In this document: positions 1 to 7,119 of the stretch, piece by piece | Position numbering within the stretch: position 1 is the stretch's first letter | Layout: every line of letters starts with the position of its first letter | Assembly: GCA_027083915.1 (NCBI GenBank) | Contig: JALWML010000278.1 | Coordinates: 1-17,762, forward strand | DNA from: Lysobacterales bacterium | Lineage (GTDB): Bacteria > Pseudomonadota > Gammaproteobacteria > Xanthomonadales > Marinicellaceae | Length of the DNA: 17,762 nt | Direction: 5' to 3' | Position numbers and translations under genes: made by a program | The notes under the pieces: generated by a model | What the model was told of the DNA's origin: nothing | Database searches by the model: none | What the model saw: only the letters and a program-made list of their open reading frames with translations

Positions 1-100
1 CCCTTAATGCACCTAAGAAATCACCAAAAAACTTCATCACCAATGAGGTGTATTTAGTTTTTGTTGATTCCTTATGCACATCAACTACTTGCACTATCAT
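1..100 (-). CDS. possible truncated N-terminus of a hypothetical protein
   Basis: An open frame reads leftward from an ATG at 100-98 and is still open at the window edge, giving 33 residues that begin MIVQVVDVHKES and end ...KFFGDFLGALR. It would be divergent from ychF with a 124-bp gap between the starts. The residue composition looks protein-like, but there is no recognisable domain and no strong ribosome binding site. An alternative in-frame ATG is residue 22. The same stretch also holds a short open frame on the plus strand (3-128) that could be the tail of another gene, so the call is tentative. Confidence 0.35.
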   Translation of the reverse strand, partial: MIVQVVDVHKESTKTKYTSLVMKFFGDFLGALR

Positions 101-188
101 TCGCGATTCTATATCGAGATTTGGGTAGTATAACTTTTTATACAATGAGTGTGGTAATTAACTCATATCTTTTGTTTAGTAAATTTGC

Positions 189-194
189 TAAAAT
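189..194 (+). promoter_or_regulatory. ychF: candidate -10 box for ychF (TAAAAT)
   Basis: TAAAAT followed by ACGCGCC lies 30 bp before the ychF ATG. The same GTTAAAAT/GCTAAAAT style box occurs at 7101-7106, 10920-10925 and 12715-12720, each upstream of a plus-strand gene. No good -35 hexamer is found at 16-18 bp, so the site rests on the -10 only. Confidence 0.35.
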
Positions 195-224
195 ACGCGC
201 CTTTAAAATATTATAGACACACTT

Positions 225-1316
225 ATGGGCTTCAAATGTGGCATAGTTGGGCTTCCCAACGTCGGTAAATCAACTTTATTCAACGCACTAACCAAAGCAG
301 GTATTGATGCGGCAAATTATCCTTTTTGTACGATTGAGCCAAATGTTGGCGTGGTTGAAGTACCTGACCCTCGGTTAAAAGAATTGGCGAAGATTGTCAA
401 TCCAGAGCGTGTGTTACCAACGGTTATGGAGTTTGTCGATATTGCAGGGTTGGTTGCTGGTGCTTCAAAAGGCGAAGGATTAGGTAATAAGTTTTTATCC
501 AATATCCGTGAAACCGATGCTATCGCCCATGTGGTACGTTGTTTTGAAGACGATGATGTTGTCCATGTCGAAGGCAAAATCTCACCATTAGATGATGTTG
601 AAACGATTAATACTGAATTAGCCTTAGCAGATTTAGATTCTGCCGAACGTGGATTGCTCAAAGCCACCAAGCAAGCCAAGTCAGGCAATAAAGAAGCTAA
701 AGCTCGTGCTGATGTATTAACAAAAATTGTCGCGCAATTATCCGAAGGCTTACCTATTCGTGCATTAGACTTATATAAAGAAGAAAAAGAAGTCATTCGT
801 GAGTTCAGTTTCATCACAGCCAAACCTGTGATGTATATAGCCAATGTGAGCGAGGATGGTTTTGAAAATAATCCCTTCTTAGACAAAGTTCGCGAAATGG
901 CAGATGCTGAAAATTCATCAGTCGTGCCAGTTTGTGCCGTGATAGAATCCGAAATCGCTGTTTTGGATGACGAAGACAAAGAAATGTTTATGGCAGAACT
1001 AGGCTTAGATGAAGCAGGCTTAGATAGAGTGATTCGAGCAGGGCATGATTTATTAGGCTTGAAAACATATTTTACCGCAGGTGTCAAAGAAGTGCGTGCT
1101 TGGACCTTTAAAGAAGGGTTTACTGCACCCCAATGTGCTGGTGTTATTCACACCGATTTTGAAAAAGGCTTTATTCGCGCCGAAACCATGGCGTATGAAG
1201 ATTTTATTCAATACAAAGGCGAAGCGGGATGTAAAGAAGCCGGTAAGTTGAGATTAGAAGGTAAGGATTATATTGTTAAAGAAGGGGATGTACTACATTT
1301 TCGCTTCAACGTCTAA
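225..1316 (+). CDS. ychF: redox-regulated P-loop ATPase YchF
   Basis: This is the universally conserved Obg-related NTPase YchF (OLA1 in eukaryotes), which prefers ATP, binds ribosomes and is linked to translation and oxidative-stress control. The 363-residue length is normal for the family. The P-loop GLPNVGKS is at residues 9-16. The switch II region has DIAGLV followed by the Gly-rich stretch typical of the Obg group. The G4 position reads N-V-S-E rather than the GTP-specific N-K-x-D, as expected for YchF. The C-terminal about 80 residues, ending in GDVLHFRFNV, are the TGS-like domain. The ATG at 225 has no clear Shine-Dalgarno sequence; a TAAAAT box at 189-194 could be the promoter -10. 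In many proteobacteria ychF follows pth, but no pth is visible here. Identification is secure. Confidence 0.98.
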   Translation: MGFKCGIVGLPNVGKSTLFNALTKAGIDAANYPFCTIEPNVGVVEVPDPRLKELAKIVNPERVLPTVMEFVDIAGLVAGASKGEGLGNKFLSNIRETDAIAHVVRCFEDDDVVHVEGKISPLDDVETINTELALADLDSAERGLLKATKQAKSGNKEAKARADVLTKIVAQLSEGLPIRALDLYKEEKEVIREFSFITAKPVMYIANVSEDGFENNPFLDKVREMADAENSSVVPVCAVIESEIAVLDDEDKEMFMAELGLDEAGLDRVIRAGHDLLGLKTYFTAGVKEVRAWTFKEGFTAPQCAGVIHTDFEKGFIRAETMAYEDFIQYKGEAGCKEAGKLRLEGKDYIVKEGDVLHFRFNV

Positions 1317-1338
1317 ATAACTGTTGATATTACTTCAT

Positions 1339-1415
1339 TAATACGGCTACTTATCGTTAGAAAATGATTGTTTACGCTTGTAAACTCACATTTTCAGTCT
1401 CAATTAGCCGTATTA
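1339..1415. repeat. nested inverted repeat downstream of ychF
   Basis: Three inverted pairs are nested around one centre. The outer arms TAATACGGCTA (1339-1349) and TAGCCGTATTA (1405-1415) match perfectly over 11 bp. Inside are GAAAATG (1360-1366) with CATTTTC (1389-1395), then GTTTAC (1370-1375) with GTAAAC (1380-1385) closing a GCTT tetraloop. A single transcript through it could fold into a long interrupted stem. No T-run follows on the plus strand, so it is not a classical terminator. It lies 22 bp after the ychF stop. It could be a structured RNA, an RNA-processing or mRNA-stabilising hairpin, or a decayed repeat. Confidence 0.7.
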
Positions 1416-1638
1416 CTAAAGCAATCTAAATGATAATTACCATGATAAAGGCAACCAATACACGTTTTTATTTAGTGAATGTTGTTTAAAAACCATACCT
1501 AATAATCTACAACAAACAGAATTTTTAATAGTATTTGACATGTTATACAATGAAAAACTACTAAAATATAGATTAAATTAACTACAATGAAATCTAACTT
1601 ACGCATAAACACAGTAATAATTAGTTGCTAGGATGATT
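1416..1638 (+). promoter_or_regulatory. upstream region of the lipoprotein gene, with a TTGACA -35 candidate
   Basis: The stretch is AT-rich and holds no gene. A perfect TTGACA lies at 1535-1540. Downstream there is no ideal -10 at 17 bp; TACTAA (1559-1564, 18-bp spacer) is weak and TAAAAT (1562-1567) is at 21 bp. TGTTATACA (1542-1550) resembles an extended -10 but overlaps the spacer. A promoter here is likely, but the exact boxes are uncertain. Nothing else is seen. Confidence 0.35.
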
Positions 1639-2124
1639 ATGAGAATAAACTTAACCTTGATTTCCTGTTTATTATTAGTTGGTTGTTACGAAAGTAATTT
1701 GCCAGATGAGCCCTATGTTGAACTTTCCTATGAAGAATCTTTAAGACAAAGCATTTTTAATATAGATAAATCCAGAAGTGACTTAAAAAACATTGAACTG
1801 TCTGATGGTATTAGTTTTGATGAAGCAAAAACAATACTTGATAATTTTTCCTATACAGATAAAGCGGTTGGTTGTGGGGCTTATGGCAATATTGTAGATA
1901 GTGGAGATCAGTGGAAGGCTGCTACTTTTGTAGGTTTTGCTCCTAAACGTTCTTACCCTATTTTTATAAATAAAAAAACAGGTGTAATTAAACAAAACAA
2001 CAAAATATTAATAGCAAACCCAAAAACATTGAAGTTTAATGACCCTATCTATTATATTGAAGGGAAAACACAACTTAAGAAGATTGAAGATAATTTGCAA
2101 AAGCATCTTAACCAAATTGATTAA
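1639..2124 (+). CDS. small putative outer-membrane lipoprotein, unknown function
   Basis: The product is a 161-residue predicted lipoprotein: MRINLTLISCLLLVGC gives a short signal peptide with lipobox L-V-G-C, so Cys16 would be lipidated; the following Tyr is not an inner-membrane retention signal. I prefer the ATG at 1639 over the in-frame ATG at 1633 because AGGA (1630-1633) then sits about five bases upstream. The mature part has a helical start and then a compact alpha/beta-looking region (WKAATFVGFAPKR, PIFINKKTGVI) in which a Trp strand is followed by a strand-turn with K-x-T/G. This is loosely reminiscent of PepSY- or NTF2-like small domains, but I cannot assign a family. The gene stands alone, with 322 bp before it and 125 bp after it. 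It is certainly coding; its function is unknown. Confidence 0.85.
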   Translation: MRINLTLISCLLLVGCYESNLPDEPYVELSYEESLRQSIFNIDKSRSDLKNIELSDGISFDEAKTILDNFSYTDKAVGCGAYGNIVDSGDQWKAATFVGFAPKRSYPIFINKKTGVIKQNNKILIANPKTLKFNDPIYYIEGKTQLKKIEDNLQKHLNQID

Positions 2125-2177
2125 TTGATTGTTAAATTTTAAATTACCTTTAAAAGTTACTATACTCTTAAACTTTT

Positions 2178-2202
2178 ATCTGCAAAAATCTGCCTCATCT
2201 GC
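2178..2202 (+). repeat. three ATCTGC direct repeats upstream of the glutaredoxin gene
   Basis: ATCTGC occurs at 2178-2183, 2188-2193 and 2197-2202, spaced 10 and 9 bp, close to one helical turn. They lie 48-72 bp before the start codon at 2250, a plausible place for an activator. Just before them TAAAAGTT (2151-2158) and AACTTTTA (2171-2178) form an 8-bp inverted repeat that could act as a weak terminator for the lipoprotein gene. No function is demonstrated. Confidence 0.35.
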
Positions 2203-2249
2203 GGACAAAACTCTTTTAATCTAGTGTTTGTCTCGATAATATACCAAAT

Positions 2250-2624
2250 ATGAATAAAATAAAAAAATACATACTACCAACTTTACTCTATGGCGCGGCT
2301 ATTATTGCTTTGTATTTTGTCTACCAAACACAGGTCAAAGTAATAAACCAAGAAGTCTCAGCACGTGATATTGACCCTAATTGTGACATCATTATGTTCA
2401 CAACCGAATCGTGTCCTTACTGTAAAAAAGCCAAAACCTATTTAGCATCAAAAGGCATACAATGGTGTGAACGTGATATCGAATGGTCTGATGAAGATGC
2501 CCAATTATTCAAACAATTGGGTGGTAAAGGCACACCATTAACTATCATAGGCGATGTTGTTATTGGTGGCTTTGTTGAAAAGCGTTTTGATAAAGCATTA
2601 AAGGCAATGGAAGATAAGCACTAA
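2250..2624 (+). CDS. membrane-anchored glutaredoxin-like protein
   Basis: This 124-residue protein starts with a basic n-region (MNKIKK) and one hydrophobic helix (about residues 8-26), then a glutaredoxin fold. The redox motif CPYC is at residues 55-58 in the context TTESCPYCKKAK, and the cis-proline motif TP is at 95-96 in GGKGTPLTIIGD. The glycine pair GG in VIGGF follows, as in glutaredoxins that bind glutathione. The topology places the domain either in the periplasm or, if the anchor is reversed, in the cytosol; the Lys-rich N-terminus favours N-in and hence a periplasmic domain. Cys45 and Cys73 are extra cysteines. No Shine-Dalgarno sequence is seen; GATAAT at 2235-2240 would give a nearly leaderless message. 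The stop is three bases before the response-regulator start, so the two genes are surely co-transcribed. The family call is firm; the substrate is unknown. Confidence 0.9.
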   Translation: MNKIKKYILPTLLYGAAIIALYFVYQTQVKVINQEVSARDIDPNCDIIMFTTESCPYCKKAKTYLASKGIQWCERDIEWSDEDAQLFKQLGGKGTPLTIIGDVVIGGFVEKRFDKALKAMEDKH

Positions 2625-2627
2625 GAT

Positions 2628-3260
2628 ATGTCTGATTTAATCAAAATCTTAGCAGCTGATGACCATAAAATATTCCTGCAGGGTTTGATTAGCTTATTTG
2701 AAATTACGTGTGGTATAGATTTAGTTGAAACAGCAGAGAATGGCGATGATTTATTAGAACTTATTGCCAAACATAAACCTGATATTGCCTTGGTTGATTT
2801 ATCCATGCCTGGTGCTGATACTGAAACTATTATTCAAACGGTAGAAAATAAGTATTCCAAGACTCAATTGTTGGCATTGACGATGCATATGAATCCCGAG
2901 ATTGCCATTGACTTGTTTAGCCTTGGACTTTCGGGCTATGTGTTAAAAGAATGTGCGTTTGATGAACTGGAACAAGCCATTAAAAACCTAATGGTTGGTG
3001 AACAATACATATCACCAGATTTACTTGAAGCAATTAATAGGTTTAACCACAGGAAAACAGAACAAAAAATAGCGTTAACCAATAAAGAACAAAAAACCAT
3101 GCAGTTGGTCGCTGAAGGGAAATCTAATAAAGAAATTGCACGAATACAAAACACATCAGAAAGAACCGTCCGTTTTCACCTGTCAAATTGCTTCATAAAA
3201 CTCAATGCGAATAACCGCATATCAGCGGTCAGTAGAGCAGTTGAGTTACAGTTGATTTAA
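2628..3260 (+). CDS. NarL/FixJ-family response regulator
   Basis: The 210-residue protein has an N-terminal receiver domain (about 1-125) and a C-terminal LuxR-type helix-turn-helix (about 145-210). Receiver landmarks are the acidic pair Asp11-Asp12, phospho-acceptor Asp57 in ALVDLSMPG, Thr85 in LLALTMH and Lys107 in YVLKE. The HTH reads LTNKEQKTMQLVAEGKSNKE then TVRFHLSN, the normal LuxR recognition region. It therefore should be a DNA-binding regulator activated by phosphorylation. It follows the glutaredoxin gene by three bases, so translation is probably coupled. Its 3' end overlaps by 15 bp the end of the convergent histidine-kinase gene, whose HisKA_3 class is the usual partner of NarL-type regulators. 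Targets are not identifiable from this window. Confidence 0.95.
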   Translation: MSDLIKILAADDHKIFLQGLISLFEITCGIDLVETAENGDDLLELIAKHKPDIALVDLSMPGADTETIIQTVENKYSKTQLLALTMHMNPEIAIDLFSLGLSGYVLKECAFDELEQAIKNLMVGEQYISPDLLEAINRFNHRKTEQKIALTNKEQKTMQLVAEGKSNKEIARIQNTSERTVRFHLSNCFIKLNANNRISAVSRAVELQLI

Positions 3261-5087
3261 TGGCAAATAAACACTAACGATAGAGCCTTTGTTTTCAACA
3301 GAACCAAAATCAACACGCCCATCAAGCAAAGCCACACGTTCATGCAGGCTGATAAAACCAAGACCTCCGCTTACAGATAAAGTGGTTTTTTTGTCTTCAT
3401 CATAACCACAACCGTCATCAATTATATTTAAGGTGATGGCAGATTTGTTTTGCAAAAATACAACTTTAATGTTTTTCGCTTTGCCATGTTTAATGGCGTT
3501 GTTGACACATTCTTGAAAGATTCTAAAAATATGTAGTTTTATTGTGTTAGAGAGATTAATAGTATTCGTAAACTCATCAGAATTAAAGTGGATTATTGAT
3601 GGATAGATGGTATTTAAGCGGTTGCATTCCTTTTCTAAAGATTCAACAATTGTGTAATTGTCAATAATTGCAGGGTGTAAACCATTGATTAAGTCTCTTA
3701 AGTCATTTGTTGATTTTTCAAGTTCAGATGAAATAATATCAACATGATTTGAGGAACTGCCTTTTGTTTTATTCCCTAATAATTTGAGATGTAACTTTAT
3801 CGAAGCCAAATTTTGCCCAAGACCATCATGCAATTCTCGAGCAAATTTTGCATTAATCTCTTCAACAATGTTAACCATACGGGTGGAAAGTTTTTTAAAG
3901 TCTAAACGAATGGCTTTAATTCGTTGAAAATAGGCAAATAAAATTGCATAACGATAAAACAAGCTTCCAAACTGAATATTTCTATGTCCCCAAAAACCAT
4001 CGCTAAAATGATGCAGTAAAGCAGAAACAATCAAAATGGAAAAACCAATTAACTGAGCAATACTGCCTGTTCGTTTAAGAATTATTGCACGAAATGCGAT
4101 GGTAAAACAATAAATGATAAAAGTAAAAGTCATCGCCGACCAAGCATACCAACAAACAACCTTTAGCTCATTATTTATGATTGGCAACAAAATTAAAAAA
4201 CAAAAAGTAATATAAACTAAAGAAATCAATAGCATGGTTTTTGTTGAATAGTCTTTAAACTGACTCCAAAAATATAACAATAAAGACAGGGGAGCAATGA
4301 GTAGGATAAAGGCAAACACTAAACTGGTGGATAGGTACTGTTGAGAAAACATAACATCAAAAATAAAAAACGAGTCATGCCCAACTCCTCCAATAAAAAG
4401 AGTTAAACTGCTAAAAAACAACCATTTAAAATCATAAGAATTTACTAACGCTGTCCGAATCAACAACAACAAAATTAATAACTCAATGAGACCCATGGTC
4501 AAAAATGCGGAATCAATTGAGCTGGTAAGAGTCACCTGTTGATTGTAATATTTGTCAGCAAAACGTAATTCACTAAGAAAAATTCTATCCGAACCAATAC
4601 CTATTCCAACGGGGAGTACCGCTCCTTTAGCCTTACCAAACCCTGTAGTTACTTTTATTGCCAAAAGATTGTCGTGGTATTTTAAAAAACCAGCAGGTAA
4701 ATCATATTTTCTAATCAACCCCAAAGGACTATTCTTCTCAAACTGCCAATTTTTATTAAATTGCCCAATGCCACCAACCTTAACACCATTAATCCATGTT
4801 TCATCAGCAAGTCGTAAATTTTCAATAATCAGAGCATATTGTTCACTAATATCAACATGCGCATCAAAAGAAACACGGTACCATCCACTAATGGCAAAAT
4901 CAGTATTTGAGGGTAAGGACTTTCCCATAGTAATATTTTGCCAATTAGATTCATCAATACCAACATCAGGAAAACTTTCATCGTCACCATAAATAAACTT
5001 CCAATCACCCACAATAAAATCCTTATCAAAAGCAAAAGAGTTGTGAAAGTTAAATAAAAGTGTAATAAAAATTAAAAGTGAACGCAT
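3246..5087 (-). CDS. 7TMR-DISM-type sensor histidine kinase (HisKA_3)
   Basis: The product is a 613-residue membrane sensor kinase. Starting at 5087 it begins with a clean signal peptide (MRSLLIFITLLFNFHNSFA). A beta-rich extracytoplasmic domain (about 20-190) resembles the jelly-roll sensor domains of DISM receptors and GH2 sugar-binding folds (SGWYRVSF, ETWINGVKVGGIG). About seven hydrophobic helices follow (roughly 200-400). The cytoplasmic part has a HisKA_3 dimerisation helix with phospho-acceptor His420 in ARELHDGLGQNL, then an ATPase domain with N-box ECVNNAIKHG and G-boxes DDGCGYD and GGLGFISLHERV. An upstream ATG at 5171 would add 28 residues, but the extended -10 at 5113-5121 and AAGGA ten bases before 5087 favour the shorter form. 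It probably phosphorylates the convergent response regulator. The ligand is unknown, perhaps a carbohydrate given the jelly-roll domain. Confidence 0.93.
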   Translation of the reverse strand: MRSLLIFITLLFNFHNSFAFDKDFIVGDWKFIYGDDESFPDVGIDESNWQNITMGKSLPSNTDFAISGWYRVSFDAHVDISEQYALIIENLRLADETWINGVKVGGIGQFNKNWQFEKNSPLGLIRKYDLPAGFLKYHDNLLAIKVTTGFGKAKGAVLPVGIGIGSDRIFLSELRFADKYYNQQVTLTSSIDSAFLTMGLIELLILLLLIRTALVNSYDFKWLFFSSLTLFIGGVGHDSFFIFDVMFSQQYLSTSLVFAFILLIAPLSLLLYFWSQFKDYSTKTMLLISLVYITFCFLILLPIINNELKVVCWYAWSAMTFTFIIYCFTIAFRAIILKRTGSIAQLIGFSILIVSALLHHFSDGFWGHRNIQFGSLFYRYAILFAYFQRIKAIRLDFKKLSTRMVNIVEEINAKFARELHDGLGQNLASIKLHLKLLGNKTKGSSSNHVDIISSELEKSTNDLRDLINGLHPAIIDNYTIVESLEKECNRLNTIYPSIIHFNSDEFTNTINLSNTIKLHIFRIFQECVNNAIKHGKAKNIKVVFLQNKSAITLNIIDDGCGYDEDKKTTLSVSGGLGFISLHERVALLDGRVDFGSVENKGSIVSVYLPLNQL

Positions 5088-5112
5088 AAATGATTTGTCC
5101 TTGTGAGCTCGA

Positions 5113-5121
5113 AGTATAACA
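5113..5121 (-). promoter_or_regulatory. extended -10 promoter of the histidine-kinase gene
   Basis: On the minus strand TGTTATACT matches an extended -10 (TGn followed by TATACT). It predicts a start of transcription near 5106 and a leader of about 20 bases that carries AAGGA before the ATG at 5087. A perfect TTGACA lies further up (5152-5147) but at 28 bp, too far to pair with this -10. Confidence 0.55.
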
Positions 5122-5173
5122 CAACAAATACTTTTAAATAAAACTGTGTCAATACTAATACAACCATGCACCC

Positions 5174-5326
5174 GTCATTACGAGCGAAGCGAAGTAATCT
5201 TTTAAGTGAAACGTCAAACCCAACAGATTATTTCGCAACTCCTGCCGCTCATCCTTCGGGTCGCACGCGTATGGCAAAACGGCTGTCCTGCCGTTTGGTT
5301 GCTACGTCGTTTCTCCTGACAATGAC
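5174..5326. repeat. palindromic intergenic repeat, copy 1 (with inserted hairpin)
   Basis: The ends read GTCATTACGAG (5174 on) and AATGAC (5321-5326). Inside, GCGAAGTAATCT (5189-5200) pairs with AGATTATTTCGC (5225-5236) at 11 of 12 bases. The right part carries a GC-richer insertion with its own hairpin, AAACGGC (5277-5283) and GCCGTTT (5290-5296). It belongs to the same family as the copies at 6870, 6997, 10830, 12584, 17684 and 17746. It sits between the divergent kinase gene and the first secreted-protein gene. Confidence 0.75.
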
Positions 5327-5366
5327 ACTCTATAGTTAACAGAATGGTTAAAAAATGCCTAAAAGT

Positions 5367-5410
5367 AGCCATTATTTACAAAAACCTGTCGTTTACGACA
5401 GGTTTATTTT
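5367..5410 (+). repeat. 44-bp leader block, copy A, containing a terminator-like hairpin
   Basis: These 44 bases are identical to 7120-7163. They contain AAACCTGTCG (5382-5391), loop TTTA, and CGACAGGTTT (5396-5405), a perfect 10-bp stem followed by ATTTTTATTT, the form of an intrinsic terminator; on the other strand a T5 tract also follows the stem. There is no gene ending upstream on the plus strand: the neighbours are divergent. The hairpin therefore lies in the 5' leader of the gene at 5484, ending 73 bases before its ATG, and could be an attenuator or end a short RNA. Confidence 0.8.
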
Positions 5411-5483
5411 TATTTCTGTTCTTCTAAAATGTTGCCATCAAGTGGATTGATTCACTTGTTTTTATTAATTACAGAGAATTTTT

Positions 5484-6851
5484 ATGAAATACAAATTTAG
5501 TTTAGTAAAAGCACTAGGAACATTAAGTGTTGGTTTAATACTTGTAACAAACTTGCAAGCCAACCAATTATCCAATGGTGATTTTGAAAGTCACCCACCA
5601 TCAAGTGGTTGGGGCAATCATATTGGCTATTCAATATCTCCTTGGGTTATAGCTGGCGGCAGTAAGTCTAATGTTATTAGAGTTGACCAAGGGCAGAGTT
5701 ATAAGCCAACACGACAAGGGCCACACAGAGATGCATCAAATGCACCAAAAGGCAAAACCAGGCATTATCTAGATATTGCAAATGGCAGTAATCAGTTTTA
5801 TCAAATATTCAAGTCGCGTTGTAGTGGAACTGCGACTTTTGGAGGGTATTTTTCTACAAGAGGTAATGGACGTGGCAATGCTCAAGTAACCTTACGCAAT
5901 GGTTCTGGTTTTAACGGCTCAATAGTTGGTCAAACAAATCAAATCTCTTTACCTAGAGGAAGCTCTGCAACTGACCCATGGAAAAGAGTTGTTTATACGG
6001 GTGCTGTTCAAGCGGGTCAAGTTTATTCATTTGTCGTAGCGATGGATAATAATATGAACTTTGATGAAGCCTTTGTATCGGTCGATGGTTGTAAGGGTGA
6101 TGAGCATGATGATAATGGAGGAATTGGAGGAACTGATTGGGGAAAACCAATTGATTTGATTATAGAGAAGCCTATTGAAGTTTATCTACCAAAGCCTCAA
6201 AAACTTGATAATTGCTGTGCACCAATAAACAAAGATGTCATCATGCGTCAGTTAACGCCAGTTTTTCAGCCAAACGGTGGTTCAAATGCAAACTACAGAT
6301 TAAATTTCTCTGCAACACCACAATTTAATAATCAAATGCAGAACTATCTTAATTATGTCCATAGTATGAAAAATCCTATTAATGCACTAATCACAACATG
6401 GCGAGTTTACGATAAAGCTCCTGGTGGGCTTGGTTCTCCTGCGCCAACATCTGCTGGCTGGGGTACAAAGATTGAAGAATTTTTTACTACGTTTCATATA
6501 ACAAATCCTATCAACCACGGCAACACCTCAAATAGCTACCAGATGAAACCTAACCACTGGTATCATGTGGGAACTGGCACATATTTTAATGATGGTCATA
6601 GTTTCTTTCCTAAAAAATGTGCTGAATCTGATTATTGGGTAAACTGGCAAGTTGGAACTAAATCCGCTATATCAAAATCATCGAGTAATGGTAATTTTAT
6701 TATCGCCCAAGGTGGCAAAATTATTTCAAAAATTTCAGTAAAATCACAAACCTCGAGCAGACCGACAAAAAAGAGATTTGATGAAGCAAAAATTAAAAGA
6801 AATAAAAACTTCAACCGTAAAGGGGTAAGAGTTAAAAGAACAAAATTTTAG
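5484..6851 (+). CDS. secreted Gly/Asn-rich protein with carbohydrate-binding-like N-domain and basic tail
   Basis: The 455-residue protein has a Sec signal peptide (about 1-26, cleaved near LQANQ). After it, LSNGDFES opens a domain of about 180 residues whose start (NGDFE, then a Trp-rich stretch, then DIANGSNQFYQIF) resembles the galactose-binding-like beta-sandwich found in many exported proteins; this is a weak, recalled resemblance. A Gly-rich hinge (about 208-220) leads to a second region of about 200 residues with Trp/Tyr-rich segments that I cannot place. Two cysteines stand together at NCCAPI. The last 45 residues are strongly basic (Lys/Arg-rich, ending RVKRTKF), unusual for a secreted protein. 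AGAGAA precedes the ATG. It is preceded by the 44-bp leader hairpin and by repeat copy 1, and followed by copy 2. Exported with good confidence; function unknown. Confidence 0.85.
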   Translation: MKYKFSLVKALGTLSVGLILVTNLQANQLSNGDFESHPPSSGWGNHIGYSISPWVIAGGSKSNVIRVDQGQSYKPTRQGPHRDASNAPKGKTRHYLDIANGSNQFYQIFKSRCSGTATFGGYFSTRGNGRGNAQVTLRNGSGFNGSIVGQTNQISLPRGSSATDPWKRVVYTGAVQAGQVYSFVVAMDNNMNFDEAFVSVDGCKGDEHDDNGGIGGTDWGKPIDLIIEKPIEVYLPKPQKLDNCCAPINKDVIMRQLTPVFQPNGGSNANYRLNFSATPQFNNQMQNYLNYVHSMKNPINALITTWRVYDKAPGGLGSPAPTSAGWGTKIEEFFTTFHITNPINHGNTSNSYQMKPNHWYHVGTGTYFNDGHSFFPKKCAESDYWVNWQVGTKSAISKSSSNGNFIIAQGGKIISKISVKSQTSSRPTKKRFDEAKIKRNKNFNRKGVRVKRTKF

Positions 6852-6869
6852 TTTAATCTATTAACTAAT

Positions 6870-6956
6870 CGTCATTGCGATAGGAGCGTAGCAATCTTTT
6901 TGGGGCATTAACAACAGCGTCAAAAGATTACCACATCATTCCACCTCGCAATGACG
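6870..6956. repeat. palindromic intergenic repeat, copy 2
   Basis: Outer arms CGTCATTGCGA (6870-6880) and TCGCAATGACG (6946-6956) match perfectly over 11 bp. Inner arms GCAATCTTTT (6891-6900) and AAAAGATTAC (6923-6932) match at 9 of 10. The core GGGCATTAACAACAGC is shared with the copy at 10830. It begins 18 bp after the stop of the preceding gene and could act as a processed or terminating hairpin. Confidence 0.85.
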
Positions 6957-6996
6957 TACTTCTTTTTGAGCATTGTACCAAACCAATTTAAAACCA

Positions 6997-7037
6997 CGTC
7001 GTTGCGAGGAGCTCCGCGACGCGGCAACCTCCCAAAC
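6997..7037. repeat. palindromic intergenic repeat, half copy 3
   Basis: CGTCGTTGCGAGGAGCTCCG begins a left arm of the same family, followed by GCGACGCGGCAACCTCCC. GGAGCTCC is itself an 8-bp palindrome. No matching right arm is seen, so this is a truncated or diverged copy. It is markedly richer in GC than its surroundings. Confidence 0.55.
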
Positions 7038-7076
7038 ATCACGCACTATCATAAAAAACATTTAACCCACTAGCTC

Positions 7077-7106
7077 TTAACGAAAATGTTAATTATTCGT
7101 TAAAAT
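7077..7106 (+). promoter_or_regulatory. candidate promoter of the kelch-protein gene
   Basis: TTAACG (7077-7082) and TAAAAT (7101-7106) are separated by 18 bp. Transcription would start near 7113, placing the whole 44-bp block (7120-7163) at the very start of the message. Confidence 0.4.
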
Positions 7107-7119
7107 CGAGCCAAAAAAC

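Noticed and set aside
4552..4992. 146-residue open frame on the plus strand inside the kinase gene
   Set aside because: It lies wholly antisense to the conserved extracytoplasmic domain of the kinase and has no recognisable features.
5088..5171. 28-residue N-terminal extension of the histidine kinase from the ATG at 5171
   Set aside because: The extension spans the extended -10 at 5113-5121, and starting at 5087 gives AAGGA upstream and a clean signal peptide.
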